In this document: positions 51,979 to 61,022 of the stretch, one piece after another
Numbering within the stretch: position 1 is the stretch's first letter
Layout: each line of letters starts with the position of its first letter
Source: Fontibacterium meridianamericanum
GTDB taxonomy: Bacteria; Pseudomonadota; Alphaproteobacteria; Pelagibacterales; Pelagibacteraceae
Direction of reading: 5' to 3'
NCBI GenBank assembly: GCA_965235635.1
Contig: CBDDYR010000002.1
Coordinates: forward strand, 124,001 to 188,000
Length of the DNA stretch: 64,000 nucleotides
The notes under the pieces: generated by a model
Seen by the model: only the letters and a program-made list of their open reading frames with translations
Database searches by the model: none
Told to the model about the DNA's origin: nothing
Translations under genes and position numbers: made by a program

Positions 51979-52351
51979 AATCCAAAAACAAAAAAATGTG
52001 CTCGGTGAAGATATTGAGCCTTGCTCAATGAATCCAATTACTGGTTGGTTTCGTGATGGCTCATGCAATACAGATAAAACTGATGTTGGTATGCATTGTG
52101 TATGCGCTAAAGTAAATGATGATTTTCTAAATTGGTGTAAAGAAAATGGTAATGATTTAATTACACCTCATCCTGAATTTGGATTTGAAGGGTTAAAGAA
52201 TGGAGATAATTGGTGTGTTTGTGCAAGTTGGGTAAAAAGAGCTATCGATGCTGGCCACGGGTGCAAAATTTACCTTAGAAGAACTCATATGAAGACTTTA
52301 GAGATTATCCCTATAGAGACTCTAAAGAAATTTGCTGTGGATATCTCGTAA
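51971..52351 (+). CDS. DUF2237 family protein
   Basis: A 126-residue soluble protein with the DUF2237 pattern: NVLGEDIEPCSMNPITGWFRDG, CNTDKTDVGMHCVCAKVNDDFL, NDLITPHPEFGFEGLKNGDNWCVCASW and HMKTLEIIPIETL. It has six conserved Cys that could bind metal; function unknown. M at 51971 is used, as the family starts near here and the frame would otherwise run back into the oxygenase gene. Ends before a hairpin at 52385-52406. Confidence 0.9.
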   Translation: MNKIQKQKNVLGEDIEPCSMNPITGWFRDGSCNTDKTDVGMHCVCAKVNDDFLNWCKENGNDLITPHPEFGFEGLKNGDNWCVCASWVKRAIDAGHGCKIYLRRTHMKTLEIIPIETLKKFAVDIS

Positions 52352-52384
52352 TTCAAATTTTCAATGTTCTCGTTTTGATTCCCT

Positions 52385-52406
52385 TTTGATTCCATTTTGA
52401 ATCAAA
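52385..52406 (+). terminator. Hairpin with T-run after DUF2237 gene
   Basis: TTTGATTC (52385-52392) and GAATCAAA (52399-52406) pair around a 6-base loop, followed by TTTTCC on the plus strand, 33 bases after the DUF2237 stop. This is an acceptable Rho-independent terminator for the hisI run. It overlaps the direct repeat TTTTGATTCC (two copies at about 52374-52393). Confidence 0.45.
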
Positions 52407-52446
52407 TTTTCCACTTTTAAGAGTGTATGTGGATATTAATTAAAAT

Positions 52447-54357
52447 TTACTTAATAATTCTTATTCCTTCTTTACTAAAGAAAACCTCTAAAACTTTTTG
52501 AACAATGTGCTTAGCGTTTAAACCTGCAACATCGTACATTCTCTCTGGAGTGTCTTGATCTATAAATACATCAGGAAGTATCATTGATCTAAATTTAAGT
52601 CCTTTATCAAAAACTCCGTGCTCAGCTAGTAAATTTGCAACGTGTGAGCCAAATCCACCAATAGAACCTTCTTCAATAGTGATTATTACTTCATGATTTT
52701 TTGCAGATTTTAATATTAATTTTTCATCTAACGGTTTTGCAAATCTTGCATCTATAACCGTAGTTGAAATTCCTTTATTCTTTAATTCGTTAGCTGCAAT
52801 TTTACACTCCTCTAGTCTTGTGCCTAAGCTTAATAGACAAACTTGTTTGCCTTCTTGAATAATTCTTGCTTTACCAATTTCAATTGTTTCTTTAATGCTT
52901 GGAAGTTCAACCCCATAACCATTTCCTCTTGGATATCTAAATGCGGAAGGTCTGTCGTTAATAGTTACTGCAGTATTAATCATTCGAACAAGTTCCGCCT
53001 CATCGCTTGGTGCCATTACTACAAAATTTGGGAGTGTTGCAAGGTAAGTAATATCAAATGAACCTGCATGGGTTGGTCCATCTGCACCCACTAGCCCTGC
53101 TCGATCTATTGCAAATCGAACAGGAAGATTTTGAATTGCAACATCGTGCACTACTTGATCGTAAGCTCTTTGTAAGAATGTTGAATAAATAGTTGCAAAA
53201 GGTTTATATCCCTCTGTTGCAAGTCCTGCTGCAAATGTAACTGCATGTTGTTCTGCAATTCCAACATCAAATGAACGTGTTGGAAATTTTTTTGCAAATA
53301 TATCAACGCCGGTTCCTGATGGCATTGCTCCTGTAATTGCAACAATTTTACTATCGATCTCTCCATGTTTAGCAAGTGTATCTCCGTAAACTTTTGTAAA
53401 TGTTGGCGTGTTAACTGTTGATTTGACTTGTGCACCTGTCACTACATCAAATTTATTAACGCCATGATATTTGTCCTCTGAATTTTCAGCAGGTGTATAA
53501 CCTTTTCCTTTTTGGGTAATAGCATGAACTAAGAAAGGTCCTTGGTGACTAGAGTCTCTAACATTTTTTAAAACAGGTATTAGTTGATCAAAATTATGTC
53601 CATCAATAGTACCCACATAATAAAAACCTAATTCATCAAATAAAGTTCCACCAACAGCAAGTCCTCTAAAGTATTCCTCAAATCTTGCGGCTCTGGTTTT
53701 TATTGATCTTGGAAATAGTGATGCAATTTTTTTTAAAAATCCTCTAAATCCTATGTAAGTTTTTCCGGATAATAATTTTGCAAGATAAGATCTCATTGCA
53801 CCAACAGGAGGCGCAATGGACATATCATTATCATTTAAAATTACGATTAATCTTGATTTCATTGAGCCTGCGTTATTCATGGCCTCATAAGCCATCCCTG
53901 CACTCATGGCTCCATCACCAATAACAGCAATTACATTATTATTTCTATCATCTAAATCTCTTGCAACGGCCATTCCTAATGATGCTGATATTGAGGTTGA
54001 ACTATGGGCTGCGCCAAATGGATCGTAAATGCTTTCAGATCTTTTTGTAAATCCTGATAGTCCTCCACCTTTTCTTAAGGTTCTAATTCTATCTCTTCGC
54101 TCAGTTAAAATTTTATGAGGGTATGCTTGGTGTCCTACGTCCCATACCAATCTGTCTTTTGGAGTGTCAAAAAGATAGTGAATTGCAATAGTAAGTTCAA
54201 CAACACCAAGGCCTGCCCCAAGGTGTCCTCCGGTAACTGAAACTGCATCAATTAATTCTGCTCTTAACTCATCTGCTAAGGTTTTAAGTTCTGATAATTT
54301 TAATTTTTTAAGATCCTGTGGATTTTTAATTTTATCAAGTAATGGTGTGTTTAACAT
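52447..54357 (-). CDS. dxs: 1-deoxy-D-xylulose-5-phosphate synthase
   Basis: First step of the MEP isoprenoid pathway, condensing pyruvate and glyceraldehyde 3-phosphate with thiamine diphosphate. The 636 residues are full length. VIGDGAMSAGMAYEAMNNAG binds TPP-Mg, and HQAYPHKILTERRDR, DVGIAEQHAVTFAAGLA and RFAIDRAGLVGADGPTHAG are standard. The start overlaps the stop of ispA by one base, so xseB-ispA-dxs is an operon, an order common in bacteria. Confidence 0.97.
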   Translation of the reverse strand: MLNTPLLDKIKNPQDLKKLKLSELKTLADELRAELIDAVSVTGGHLGAGLGVVELTIAIHYLFDTPKDRLVWDVGHQAYPHKILTERRDRIRTLRKGGGLSGFTKRSESIYDPFGAAHSSTSISASLGMAVARDLDDRNNNVIAVIGDGAMSAGMAYEAMNNAGSMKSRLIVILNDNDMSIAPPVGAMRSYLAKLLSGKTYIGFRGFLKKIASLFPRSIKTRAARFEEYFRGLAVGGTLFDELGFYYVGTIDGHNFDQLIPVLKNVRDSSHQGPFLVHAITQKGKGYTPAENSEDKYHGVNKFDVVTGAQVKSTVNTPTFTKVYGDTLAKHGEIDSKIVAITGAMPSGTGVDIFAKKFPTRSFDVGIAEQHAVTFAAGLATEGYKPFATIYSTFLQRAYDQVVHDVAIQNLPVRFAIDRAGLVGADGPTHAGSFDITYLATLPNFVVMAPSDEAELVRMINTAVTINDRPSAFRYPRGNGYGVELPSIKETIEIGKARIIQEGKQVCLLSLGTRLEECKIAANELKNKGISTTVIDARFAKPLDEKLILKSAKNHEVIITIEEGSIGGFGSHVANLLAEHGVFDKGLKFRSMILPDVFIDQDTPERMYDVAGLNAKHIVQKVLEVFFSKEGIRIIK

Positions 54358-55241
54358 TAGTGTTCTCTTCTTAACAAAAAGTTTACAGAATCTATCAAGC
54401 TATCTGCTCTTGTTCTATATTTATTTTTAAGTCTTTCGGTGATTGAATCTACTAACTTATAACAAAATTCAATTGTTTTATTCACACCAATATTTTTAAT
54501 GATTGTAGCTTTGCCTTTTTGATTATCTCTCCTTGTAGGTTTGCCAATTTTTTTTGCATCTCCAAATATATCCAGTAAATCATCTGTAATTTGAAATAAT
54601 AAACCAAGATCCATACCTATATTTTTTAAGAATTTTCTATGTGAATTTTTACCAGATAATATTGCTGCACTTTCTAAACAAAAACTTATTAGCTCACCTG
54701 TTTTTTTGTTTTGCATATCTACAATTAAATTCTTATTCACTTTCATTTTTTCAAATTTAAGATCTAAAAATTGCCCACCGGCAATTCCAGTATAGCCTGC
54801 TGATGATGCAAGTGAATAAACTAAATCTGATTTAACTTTATAATTAGTATTTAGTTGATTAGACGTTAAGATCTCAAACGCCAAAGTTAATAGCGAATTA
54901 CCAGCAAGAATTGCTGTAGACTCTCCAAAAACTTTATGCGTACTTTTTTTTCCTCTTCTATAATCATCATTGTCCATACTGGGTAAATCGTCATGAATGA
55001 GTGAATAAGAATGCATACACTCTACTGCCGCACCAATAACTATTAAATTTTTATAATTTAAATTAAATAATTTTCCTGAATTAATTACTAAATAAGATCT
55101 AAATTTTTTACCTCCTGAAAATAAACCGTACTTTATGGCATGATAAAGTTTGCTCTTTTGTTTTCTCTTGCTGAGAAATTTTTTTAAGAAGATATCAACG
55201 TCTTTTGCAACTTTGCCAATATTTTTTTCAGTAACGTTCAT
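54357..55241 (-). CDS. ispA: Polyprenyl (farnesyl/geranylgeranyl) diphosphate synthase
   Basis: Trans-prenyltransferase of 294 residues that builds C15-C20 diphosphates from IPP. The first Asp-rich motif is HDDLPSMDNDDYRRGKKS and the second QITDDLLDIFG. GGKKFRSYLV is the IPP-binding site. Product length cannot be read safely; ispA is used by context with xseB and dxs. It lies two bases after xseB. Confidence 0.92.
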   Translation of the reverse strand: MNVTEKNIGKVAKDVDIFLKKFLSKRKQKSKLYHAIKYGLFSGGKKFRSYLVINSGKLFNLNYKNLIVIGAAVECMHSYSLIHDDLPSMDNDDYRRGKKSTHKVFGESTAILAGNSLLTLAFEILTSNQLNTNYKVKSDLVYSLASSAGYTGIAGGQFLDLKFEKMKVNKNLIVDMQNKKTGELISFCLESAAILSGKNSHRKFLKNIGMDLGLLFQITDDLLDIFGDAKKIGKPTRRDNQKGKATIIKNIGVNKTIEFCYKLVDSITERLKNKYRTRADSLIDSVNFLLRREH

Positions 55242-55243
55242 TC

Positions 55244-55498
55244 TTAGGAATTTTTATTAAATTCCTTTGTTGAGAATTTCCCGTCTTTATCAATAGTGAT
55301 TTGTTCTACTTTTAAAGTTGCTTCTTTTAATTTATTTTCACAATGATTTTTAAGATGAACACCTCGTGTATATTCTTCGATAGACTCTTCTAAATTAATA
55401 GAACCATCTTCTAACTTGCTAACAATTTCTTCTAATTGCTCTAATGCTTCCTCAAAGGATAGCTTTGTAATATCTGGAGAAATGCTAGATTTTTTCAT
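55244..55498 (-). CDS. xseB: Exodeoxyribonuclease VII small subunit
   Basis: An 84-residue protein with the conserved helical hairpin SFEEALEQLEEIVSKLEDGSINLEESIEEYTRGVHLKNHCENKL, residues 14-57, which binds XseA. The usual order xseB-ispA-dxs supports the name. XseA is not in this window. The gene diverges from the Sua5 gene with 44 bases between starts. Confidence 0.93.
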   Translation of the reverse strand: MKKSSISPDITKLSFEEALEQLEEIVSKLEDGSINLEESIEEYTRGVHLKNHCENKLKEATLKVEQITIDKDGKFSTKEFNKNS

Positions 55499-55542
55499 AT
55501 AAGTATCATTTTTAAGAATTACTCTTTTATATTAAATAATTA

Positions 55543-56499
55543 ATGAAAAATATCTATTCAAATATTTATAAACCCACAAATAATAATTTAAACAAAGCTA
55601 AGATTGCCATAGAAAAAGGAGATGTCATTGCTGTACCAACCGAAACAGTCTATGGGCTTGCTGCAAATGCTTATAATACTAAAGCTGTAAAAAAAATTTT
55701 TTCTTTAAAAAAAAGACCAATGAATAATCCTCTGATTATTCATTTTAATAATATTGAAGAGATAAAAAAAGAAGCAATCATTAATAAAAACTTCTTAAAA
55801 CTTGTAAAAAAATTTTCACCCGGCCCTTTAACCTACATACTAAAAAAAAAAAGAACCTCAAAAATATCTAAGCTTGTAAACAAAGGTCTTGCTACAATTG
55901 CTGTTAGAATACCTAATGAAAAGAATATAATAAGATTATTAAATATTTTAAATTGTCCACTTGCTGCTCCAAGCGCTAACAGATCCAAATCTTTAAGTCC
56001 TACAACAGCAAAACATGTTGCTGAAGAATTTGGTACCAATCTTAAAATGATTTTAGATGGAGGTTTTTGTAAATTTGGGATTGAATCAACGGTAATTGAT
56101 TTAACAACAAAACCAAAGATATTAAGAGAAGGAGCAATTTCTTCTGAAGTTATAGGTAAATTTCTAAAAATAAAATTATCTGACAATAAAAATAAAATTA
56201 TCAAATCTCCTGGACAAATAGGTCTACATTACTCTCCTGGTATGCCTATTTATATGAACAGAGAAAAAGCTACTAAAGAAGGAGCTTTAATTACATTCGG
56301 TAATAAAAATTATAGAAATCAATGTACTTTTAATTTAAGTACTCGTGGAAGTTTAAAAGAAGCTGCAAAAAATTTCTTTAACACATTAAGAGTTATAAAA
56401 AGTAAAAAATTTAAATCTATAAGTGTAAATAAAATTCCTAATAAAGATTTAGGTAAAGCAATTAACGAAAGGTTAAGAAGAGCTGCATATTATGAGTGA
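55543..56499 (+). CDS. Threonylcarbamoyl-AMP synthase (Sua5/TsaC)
   Basis: Makes the threonylcarbamoyl-AMP used for t6A37 in tRNA. The 318 residues have the YrdC domain, with VPTETVYGLAANAYN, KKRPMNNPLIIHF, LVKKFSPGPLTYILK, VRIPNEKNI and PLAAPSANRSKSLSPTTAKHV, followed from about residue 220 by a linker with the SPGQIGLHYSPGMPIY motif and a Sua5 C-terminal domain. So it is the long Sua5 form. It ends overlapping the ABC ATPase gene by eight bases. Confidence 0.93.
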   Translation: MKNIYSNIYKPTNNNLNKAKIAIEKGDVIAVPTETVYGLAANAYNTKAVKKIFSLKKRPMNNPLIIHFNNIEEIKKEAIINKNFLKLVKKFSPGPLTYILKKKRTSKISKLVNKGLATIAVRIPNEKNIIRLLNILNCPLAAPSANRSKSLSPTTAKHVAEEFGTNLKMILDGGFCKFGIESTVIDLTTKPKILREGAISSEVIGKFLKIKLSDNKNKIIKSPGQIGLHYSPGMPIYMNREKATKEGALITFGNKNYRNQCTFNLSTRGSLKEAAKNFFNTLRVIKSKKFKSISVNKIPNKDLGKAINERLRRAAYYE

Positions 56500-57229
56500 A
56501 AATATAATCGAGGTTCGAAATTTATCAAAAAAATTTAGAAATCACCTCGCTGTTAAAAATATTTCATTTGATTTAAAACAAGGAGAAATAAAAGGAATTT
56601 TAGGAGCTAATGGTGCTGGAAAAACCACGACCATTACAATGTTGTTAGGTTTATTAACTCCCACATCTGGAAGTATCAAAATATTATCAACAGATATTGC
56701 AAAAGATAGATATAAGATTTTAAATAAAATTAACTTCTCTTCTCCATATGTTGATTTACCTAAAAAATTAACAGTTAGACAAAATTTATTTGTGTATGGA
56801 ATGCTATATGGAATTAAAAATATTAATAATAAAATTAAAATCATTGCAAAAGAATTAGATTTTGAAAACTTATTAGACTCTAAAGTTGGAGAATTATCTT
56901 CTGGTCAAAAAACTAGGGTATCCCTAGGTAAAGCTGTAATTAATGATCCTGAAATATTATTTTTAGATGAGCCTACAGCTTCATTAGACCCTGATACTGC
57001 TGATCGTGTTAGAACTTTCTTTGAAAAATTTTGCAAAAAACATAATACCGCTATCATTCTTGCAAGTCATAACATGGAAGAAGTCACTAGACTTTGTGAC
57101 TCAGTCATTATGATGAAGGATGGAAAAATTACAGATCAAGGCTCCCCTAACAGCCTTTTAAAAAAGTATGGAAAGAAGAAATTAGAGGATGTTTTTCTTA
57201 AAATTGCAAGGGACAAGAATTATTCATGA
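56492..57229 (+). CDS. ABC transporter ATP-binding protein (ABC-2 type)
   Basis: A 245-residue ATPase with Walker A GANGAGKTTTITMLLG near residue 40, the signature LSSGQKTRVSLGKA, Walker B ILFLDEPTASLDPD and a switch His in ILASHNMEE. It pairs with the ABC-2 permease gene overlapping by four bases. Together they look like an exporter of the NodI/J or daunorubicin-resistance type; substrate unknown. Confidence 0.92.
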   Translation: MSENIIEVRNLSKKFRNHLAVKNISFDLKQGEIKGILGANGAGKTTTITMLLGLLTPTSGSIKILSTDIAKDRYKILNKINFSSPYVDLPKKLTVRQNLFVYGMLYGIKNINNKIKIIAKELDFENLLDSKVGELSSGQKTRVSLGKAVINDPEILFLDEPTASLDPDTADRVRTFFEKFCKKHNTAIILASHNMEEVTRLCDSVIMMKDGKITDQGSPNSLLKKYGKKKLEDVFLKIARDKNYS

Positions 57230-58020
57230 AATCATTAATTAGAATTTTTGCGCTAGTCGTTAGATATTTTTATTTAATCAAGACTTCTTTTCCTAGAATT
57301 TTAGAATTGATGTATTGGCCAACATTCCAAATGATTTTGTGGGGACTAATTTCAAAGCATTTAACAAGTGCTAACGATACCCTATTACAAATAGGTGGAG
57401 TTTTAATCGCTGGGGTTTTGTTATGGGATGTTTTATTTCGAAGTCAGCTAGGTTTTTCTTTGTCTTTTTTAGAAGAGATATGGTCAAGAAACTTAGGGCA
57501 ATTATTTGTCAGTCCTCTTAGACCTTTAGAAATGGTTTTTTCATTAATGACCATTAGTTTTATAAGAACAATTATTGCAATTATACCAGCAGCTCTACTT
57601 GCGATCCCTCTTTATTCTTTTTCATTATTTCAAATGGGAATTAGTCTAATGTTATTTTTTTCAAGCTTGTTAATGACTGGATGGATACTAGGAATCTTTA
57701 TTATAGCAGCAATTATTCGCTTTGGTGTTTCTGCTGAAAGCTTAGCGTGGGGTGCTATTTTTACATTAGCCCCATTAAGTGCAGTTTATTATCCAGTTGA
57801 AACATTGCCCGAGTGGATCAGATGGCTTTCATTATCATTTCCACAAACTTATGTCTTTGAAGGAATGCGCGAAGTTTTATTTAATAATAATTTTAATACT
57901 AATTATTTTTTAAAATCTATTATCTTGAATGGAGTGTATGCATTCATTGCTATTGTTGTTTTTTTAGTTTCTTTTGAAGGAGCTAGAAAACGAGGCGGTC
58001 TTATCAATACTGGGGAATAA
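57226..58020 (+). CDS. ABC-2 type permease
   Basis: A 264-residue membrane protein with six predicted helices, and a C-terminal FPQTYVFEGMREVLFNNN region that matches the signature of ABC-2 permeases. It overlaps the ATPase gene and the two would form a homodimeric exporter. It converges with pntB with eight bases between. Confidence 0.9.
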   Translation: MKSLIRIFALVVRYFYLIKTSFPRILELMYWPTFQMILWGLISKHLTSANDTLLQIGGVLIAGVLLWDVLFRSQLGFSLSFLEEIWSRNLGQLFVSPLRPLEMVFSLMTISFIRTIIAIIPAALLAIPLYSFSLFQMGISLMLFFSSLLMTGWILGIFIIAAIIRFGVSAESLAWGAIFTLAPLSAVYYPVETLPEWIRWLSLSFPQTYVFEGMREVLFNNNFNTNYFLKSIILNGVYAFIAIVVFLVSFEGARKRGGLINTGE

Positions 58021-58028
58021 ATTAGCTA

Positions 58029-59435
58029 TTAATCAAGATTTTTAATTATATCCTCTACCATTTTTTTTGCGTCCGCGAATAACATCAAGGTATTATCTTT
58101 ATAAAAAAGTTCATTATCAACTCCAGCATAACCCGCAGCCATTCCTCTTTTTACAAATAATACAGATTTTGATTTTTCAACATCAAGAATTGGCATACCA
58201 AAAATTGGGCTTTTTGGATCAGTTTTTGCCGCAGGATTAGTTACATCATTTGCACCGATAACAAATGCAACATCCGAATTAGAAAAATCATTATTAATGT
58301 TTTCAAGTTCAAATACTTCATCATATGGAACATTCGCTTCGGCTAATAAAACATTCATATGTCCTGGCATTCTTCCTGCAACAGGATGGATGGCATATGA
58401 AACTTTTACTCCTAATTTTTTTAATTTATCAGCCATCTCACGAAGAGCATGTTGCGCTTGTGCTACTGCCATTCCATAACCTGGAACAATGATAACTGAA
58501 GAAGCGTTCTTCATTAAAAAAGCAGCATCATCTGCTCCTCCTTGTTTAACGGGTTTAGTATTTCTTTGAACAGTTGTAGCCGAGGTATCACCACCAAAAC
58601 CGCCTAGAATAACATTAAATAATGAACGGTTCATTCCTTTGCACATAATATAAGAAAGAATAGCCCCTGAAGATCCAACTAAAGCACCCGTAATTATAAG
58701 GGCAATATTTTCTAAGGTAAAACCGATACCAGCAGCTGCCCAACCAGAATAAGAATTTAACATTGAAACAACGACTGGCATATCTGCGCCTCCTATAGGA
58801 ATAATAATTAGAAAACCAATTAGAGTTGAAATAATTATAATTGCCCAAAATAAATTTTCAGATTGTAATTTTGTAAAAGAAAATATTAAAAAAATTATTA
58901 ATAATCCTATAAATAAATTTATAAGATGTTGTCCTTTAAATGTTATGGGGCTTCCTGACATTAATCCCTGAAGTTTTAGAAATGCAATACAAGAACCGGA
59001 AAATGTTATAGCTCCAATTGCAACTCCCAAGGACATTTCAATTAAAGATAAAGTTTTAATATTACCGACTTGTCCTATTCCAAATGATGAAGGATTATAA
59101 AATGCCACAATCCCAACAAGGACTGCTGAAAGACCCACTAGACTATGAAAACCAGCAACTAATTGGGGCATTGCAGTCATTGACACTCTAAAAGCAATTA
59201 ACCCTCCTATTAATCCTCCTATAATGATTGGGGCTAAAATATAAAAAATATTTTCTTTAATTTGATTAATATCTCCTAAAGATAAAAGAGTAACAATTAT
59301 TGCAAGTGACATTCCTAAAATTCCAAAAAAATTTCCTGTTCTTGAAGTTTCTGGAGAAGAAAGTCCCCTTAACGCCATAATAAACAAAATTCCGGTAAGT
59401 AAATATAACGATGCTGTAATGTTTGCTGAAATCAT
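58029..59435 (-). CDS. pntB: NAD(P) transhydrogenase beta subunit
   Basis: Membrane subunit with the NADP(H)-binding domain of the proton-translocating transhydrogenase, which makes NADPH from NADH using the proton gradient. The 468 residues have about nine membrane helices (1-270) and then a soluble domain with VIIVPGYGMAVAQAQHAL, YAIHPVAGRMPGHMNVLL and VIGANDVTNPAAKTDPKSP, which are classic. The start overlaps pntAb by four bases. Confidence 0.96.
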   Translation of the reverse strand: MISANITASLYLLTGILFIMALRGLSSPETSRTGNFFGILGMSLAIIVTLLSLGDINQIKENIFYILAPIIIGGLIGGLIAFRVSMTAMPQLVAGFHSLVGLSAVLVGIVAFYNPSSFGIGQVGNIKTLSLIEMSLGVAIGAITFSGSCIAFLKLQGLMSGSPITFKGQHLINLFIGLLIIFLIFSFTKLQSENLFWAIIIISTLIGFLIIIPIGGADMPVVVSMLNSYSGWAAAGIGFTLENIALIITGALVGSSGAILSYIMCKGMNRSLFNVILGGFGGDTSATTVQRNTKPVKQGGADDAAFLMKNASSVIIVPGYGMAVAQAQHALREMADKLKKLGVKVSYAIHPVAGRMPGHMNVLLAEANVPYDEVFELENINNDFSNSDVAFVIGANDVTNPAAKTDPKSPIFGMPILDVEKSKSVLFVKRGMAAGYAGVDNELFYKDNTLMLFADAKKMVEDIIKNLD

Positions 59436-59734
59436 TTCTTTTTATTTTTTTTATACATTTTCAGCATTCTTTGAGTTACCAAGAAGCCACCAAATATATT
59501 TATTGAAGCGAGTAAAATTCCAAGAATTCCTGGAAACTTGCCAAAAAAACCTTGTGTGATTGGAGAAAGGCCCACTGCAACTAATGCTCCCACAATAATC
59601 ACTGATGAAATTGCATTCGTCACTGACATGAGCGGTGTATGCAAAGCTGGCGTTACACTCCAAACTACATAATAGCCTACAAAAATAGATAAAATAAAAA
59701 TTGCAAATCTAAAAATAATTGGATCAATTTCCAT
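59432..59734 (-). CDS. pntAb: NAD(P) transhydrogenase alpha subunit, membrane part
   Basis: A 100-residue protein of three or four helices that corresponds to the C-terminal membrane part of alpha. VWSVTPALHTPLMSVTNAISSVI is the conserved first motif. The alpha subunit is thus split in two genes, as in Rhodospirillum and other alphaproteobacteria. Overlaps pntB by four bases and pntAa by one. Confidence 0.95.
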   Translation of the reverse strand: MEIDPIIFRFAIFILSIFVGYYVVWSVTPALHTPLMSVTNAISSVIIVGALVAVGLSPITQGFFGKFPGILGILLASINIFGGFLVTQRMLKMYKKNKKK

Positions 59735-60831
59735 TAGTTAATCTCCTTATTAATATAAACTGCTTTAATAATTTCATCGTTTTCATCTATTTTTAATTTT
59801 TTTCCAACTTTGTCATAAATAATTTCTAAAAAATTTAAAATATTCTTTGCAAATAAAATAGATGCGCTTTCTGAAATTCTACTTGGAAAATTTTTATATC
59901 CTATAATTTTAACACCATTTATAACTACAACTTTACCTGGCTCAGAAAATGCTGAGTTACCCCCTTGCTCAACTGCTAAATCGCAAATAACTGATCCACT
60001 CTTCATCGATTTAACCATTTCTTCTGTAACAATTCTTGGAGCTTTTTTACCTGGAATTAAAGCTGTACAAATAACAATATCCTGATTTTTGATTGTTGTT
60101 TTTAATAACTCTTCTTGTTTCTTTTTATCTTCAGCATCTAATTCTTTTGCGTAACCTCCGCTTGTTTCTAAGTTTTTTGAACTTTCTGCAAAAACAAATT
60201 TTCCCCCTAAACTTTCGACTTGTTCTTTTGAAGCAAGCCTAACATCTGTTGCAGACACAACGCCTCCTAATCTTTTTGCTGTAGCAATCGCTTGGAGCCC
60301 AGCTACACCTGCTCCTACCACAAAAAATTTTGCTGGCGTTATTGTTCCTGCGGCTGTCATCATCATTGGAACTGCTTTATTAAATTCATAAACCGAGTCT
60401 ATAACAGCTTTATAACCAGCTAAATTTGCTTGTGATGACAAAATGTCCATAGACTGTGCTCTAGTAATTCTTGGAAGCAACTCCAAAGAGAATATTTTAA
60501 TATTTTTTTTTAAAAGTTTATTAATTTTATCTTTATTTAAGTGTGGGAAAAAACTGCCGATCAATACTGTGCCTTCTTTTATTAATGAAATTTCAGAATC
60601 GGTTGGACAATTAATTTTTATAACAATATCTGAAGTCCTATAAATTTCTTCTTTAGTTGTTATTTTTGCTCCTAATTTTTGCAATTCTTCATCATTAATA
60701 TTCGAGTTTTTTCCAAAATCTTTTTCTAATTGAACAGAAAACCCATTAGAAATGTATTTTTTAACTGTATCTAAAGAAATTGCTATTCTCTTTTCGTTTA
60801 TATCGCTATCAATTACTGATCCTAATATCAT
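59734..60831 (-). CDS. pntAa: NAD(P) transhydrogenase alpha subunit, NAD-binding part
   Basis: The soluble 365-residue NAD(H)-binding subunit. RIAISLDTVKKYISNGFSVQLEKDFG opens it, and MMMTAAGTITPAKFFVVGAGVAGLQAIATAKRLGGVVSATDVR is the Rossmann region, followed by CTALIPGKKAPRIVTEEM and DLAVEQGGNSAFSE. First gene of pntAa-pntAb-pntB, preceded by a hairpin-bearing 191-base divergent region to fhs. Confidence 0.95.
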   Translation of the reverse strand: MILGSVIDSDINEKRIAISLDTVKKYISNGFSVQLEKDFGKNSNINDEELQKLGAKITTKEEIYRTSDIVIKINCPTDSEISLIKEGTVLIGSFFPHLNKDKINKLLKKNIKIFSLELLPRITRAQSMDILSSQANLAGYKAVIDSVYEFNKAVPMMMTAAGTITPAKFFVVGAGVAGLQAIATAKRLGGVVSATDVRLASKEQVESLGGKFVFAESSKNLETSGGYAKELDAEDKKKQEELLKTTIKNQDIVICTALIPGKKAPRIVTEEMVKSMKSGSVICDLAVEQGGNSAFSEPGKVVVINGVKIIGYKNFPSRISESASILFAKNILNFLEIIYDKVGKKLKIDENDEIIKAVYINKEIN

Positions 60832-60883
60832 TCTGGATAACTTTTAAAAAAATTAAAACTAATTTAAAAAATTATTGAACAAG

Positions 60884-60915
60884 TCTATTATCAAATATAA
60901 ATTTGAAATAATAGA
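60884..60915. promoter_or_regulatory. A+T-rich inverted repeat between pntAa and fhs
   Basis: TCTATTAT-CAAAT (60884-60896) and ATTTG-aa-ATAATAGA (60901-60915) pair as two stacked stems of 8 and 5 bp with a 2-base bulge and a 4-base loop. It lies 53 bases upstream of pntAa and 107 upstream of fhs. An operator or a leader structure is possible; nothing identifies a ligand. The rest of the 191-base gap holds no further gene I can support. Confidence 0.35.
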
Positions 60916-61022
60916 AGAGAAAGTTAATACACGCATTAATTGCTATTATTTTTCTAGTATCTTTTAAAAGAACGTACAAACGCTGTGATCTCATTAATGC
61001 TTAAAAACAATTAAAAGAAATT

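Noticed and set aside
60832..61022. Tetrahydrofolate riboswitch before fhs
   Set aside because: The only structure I see is an A+T-rich inverted repeat without the conserved core of that class.
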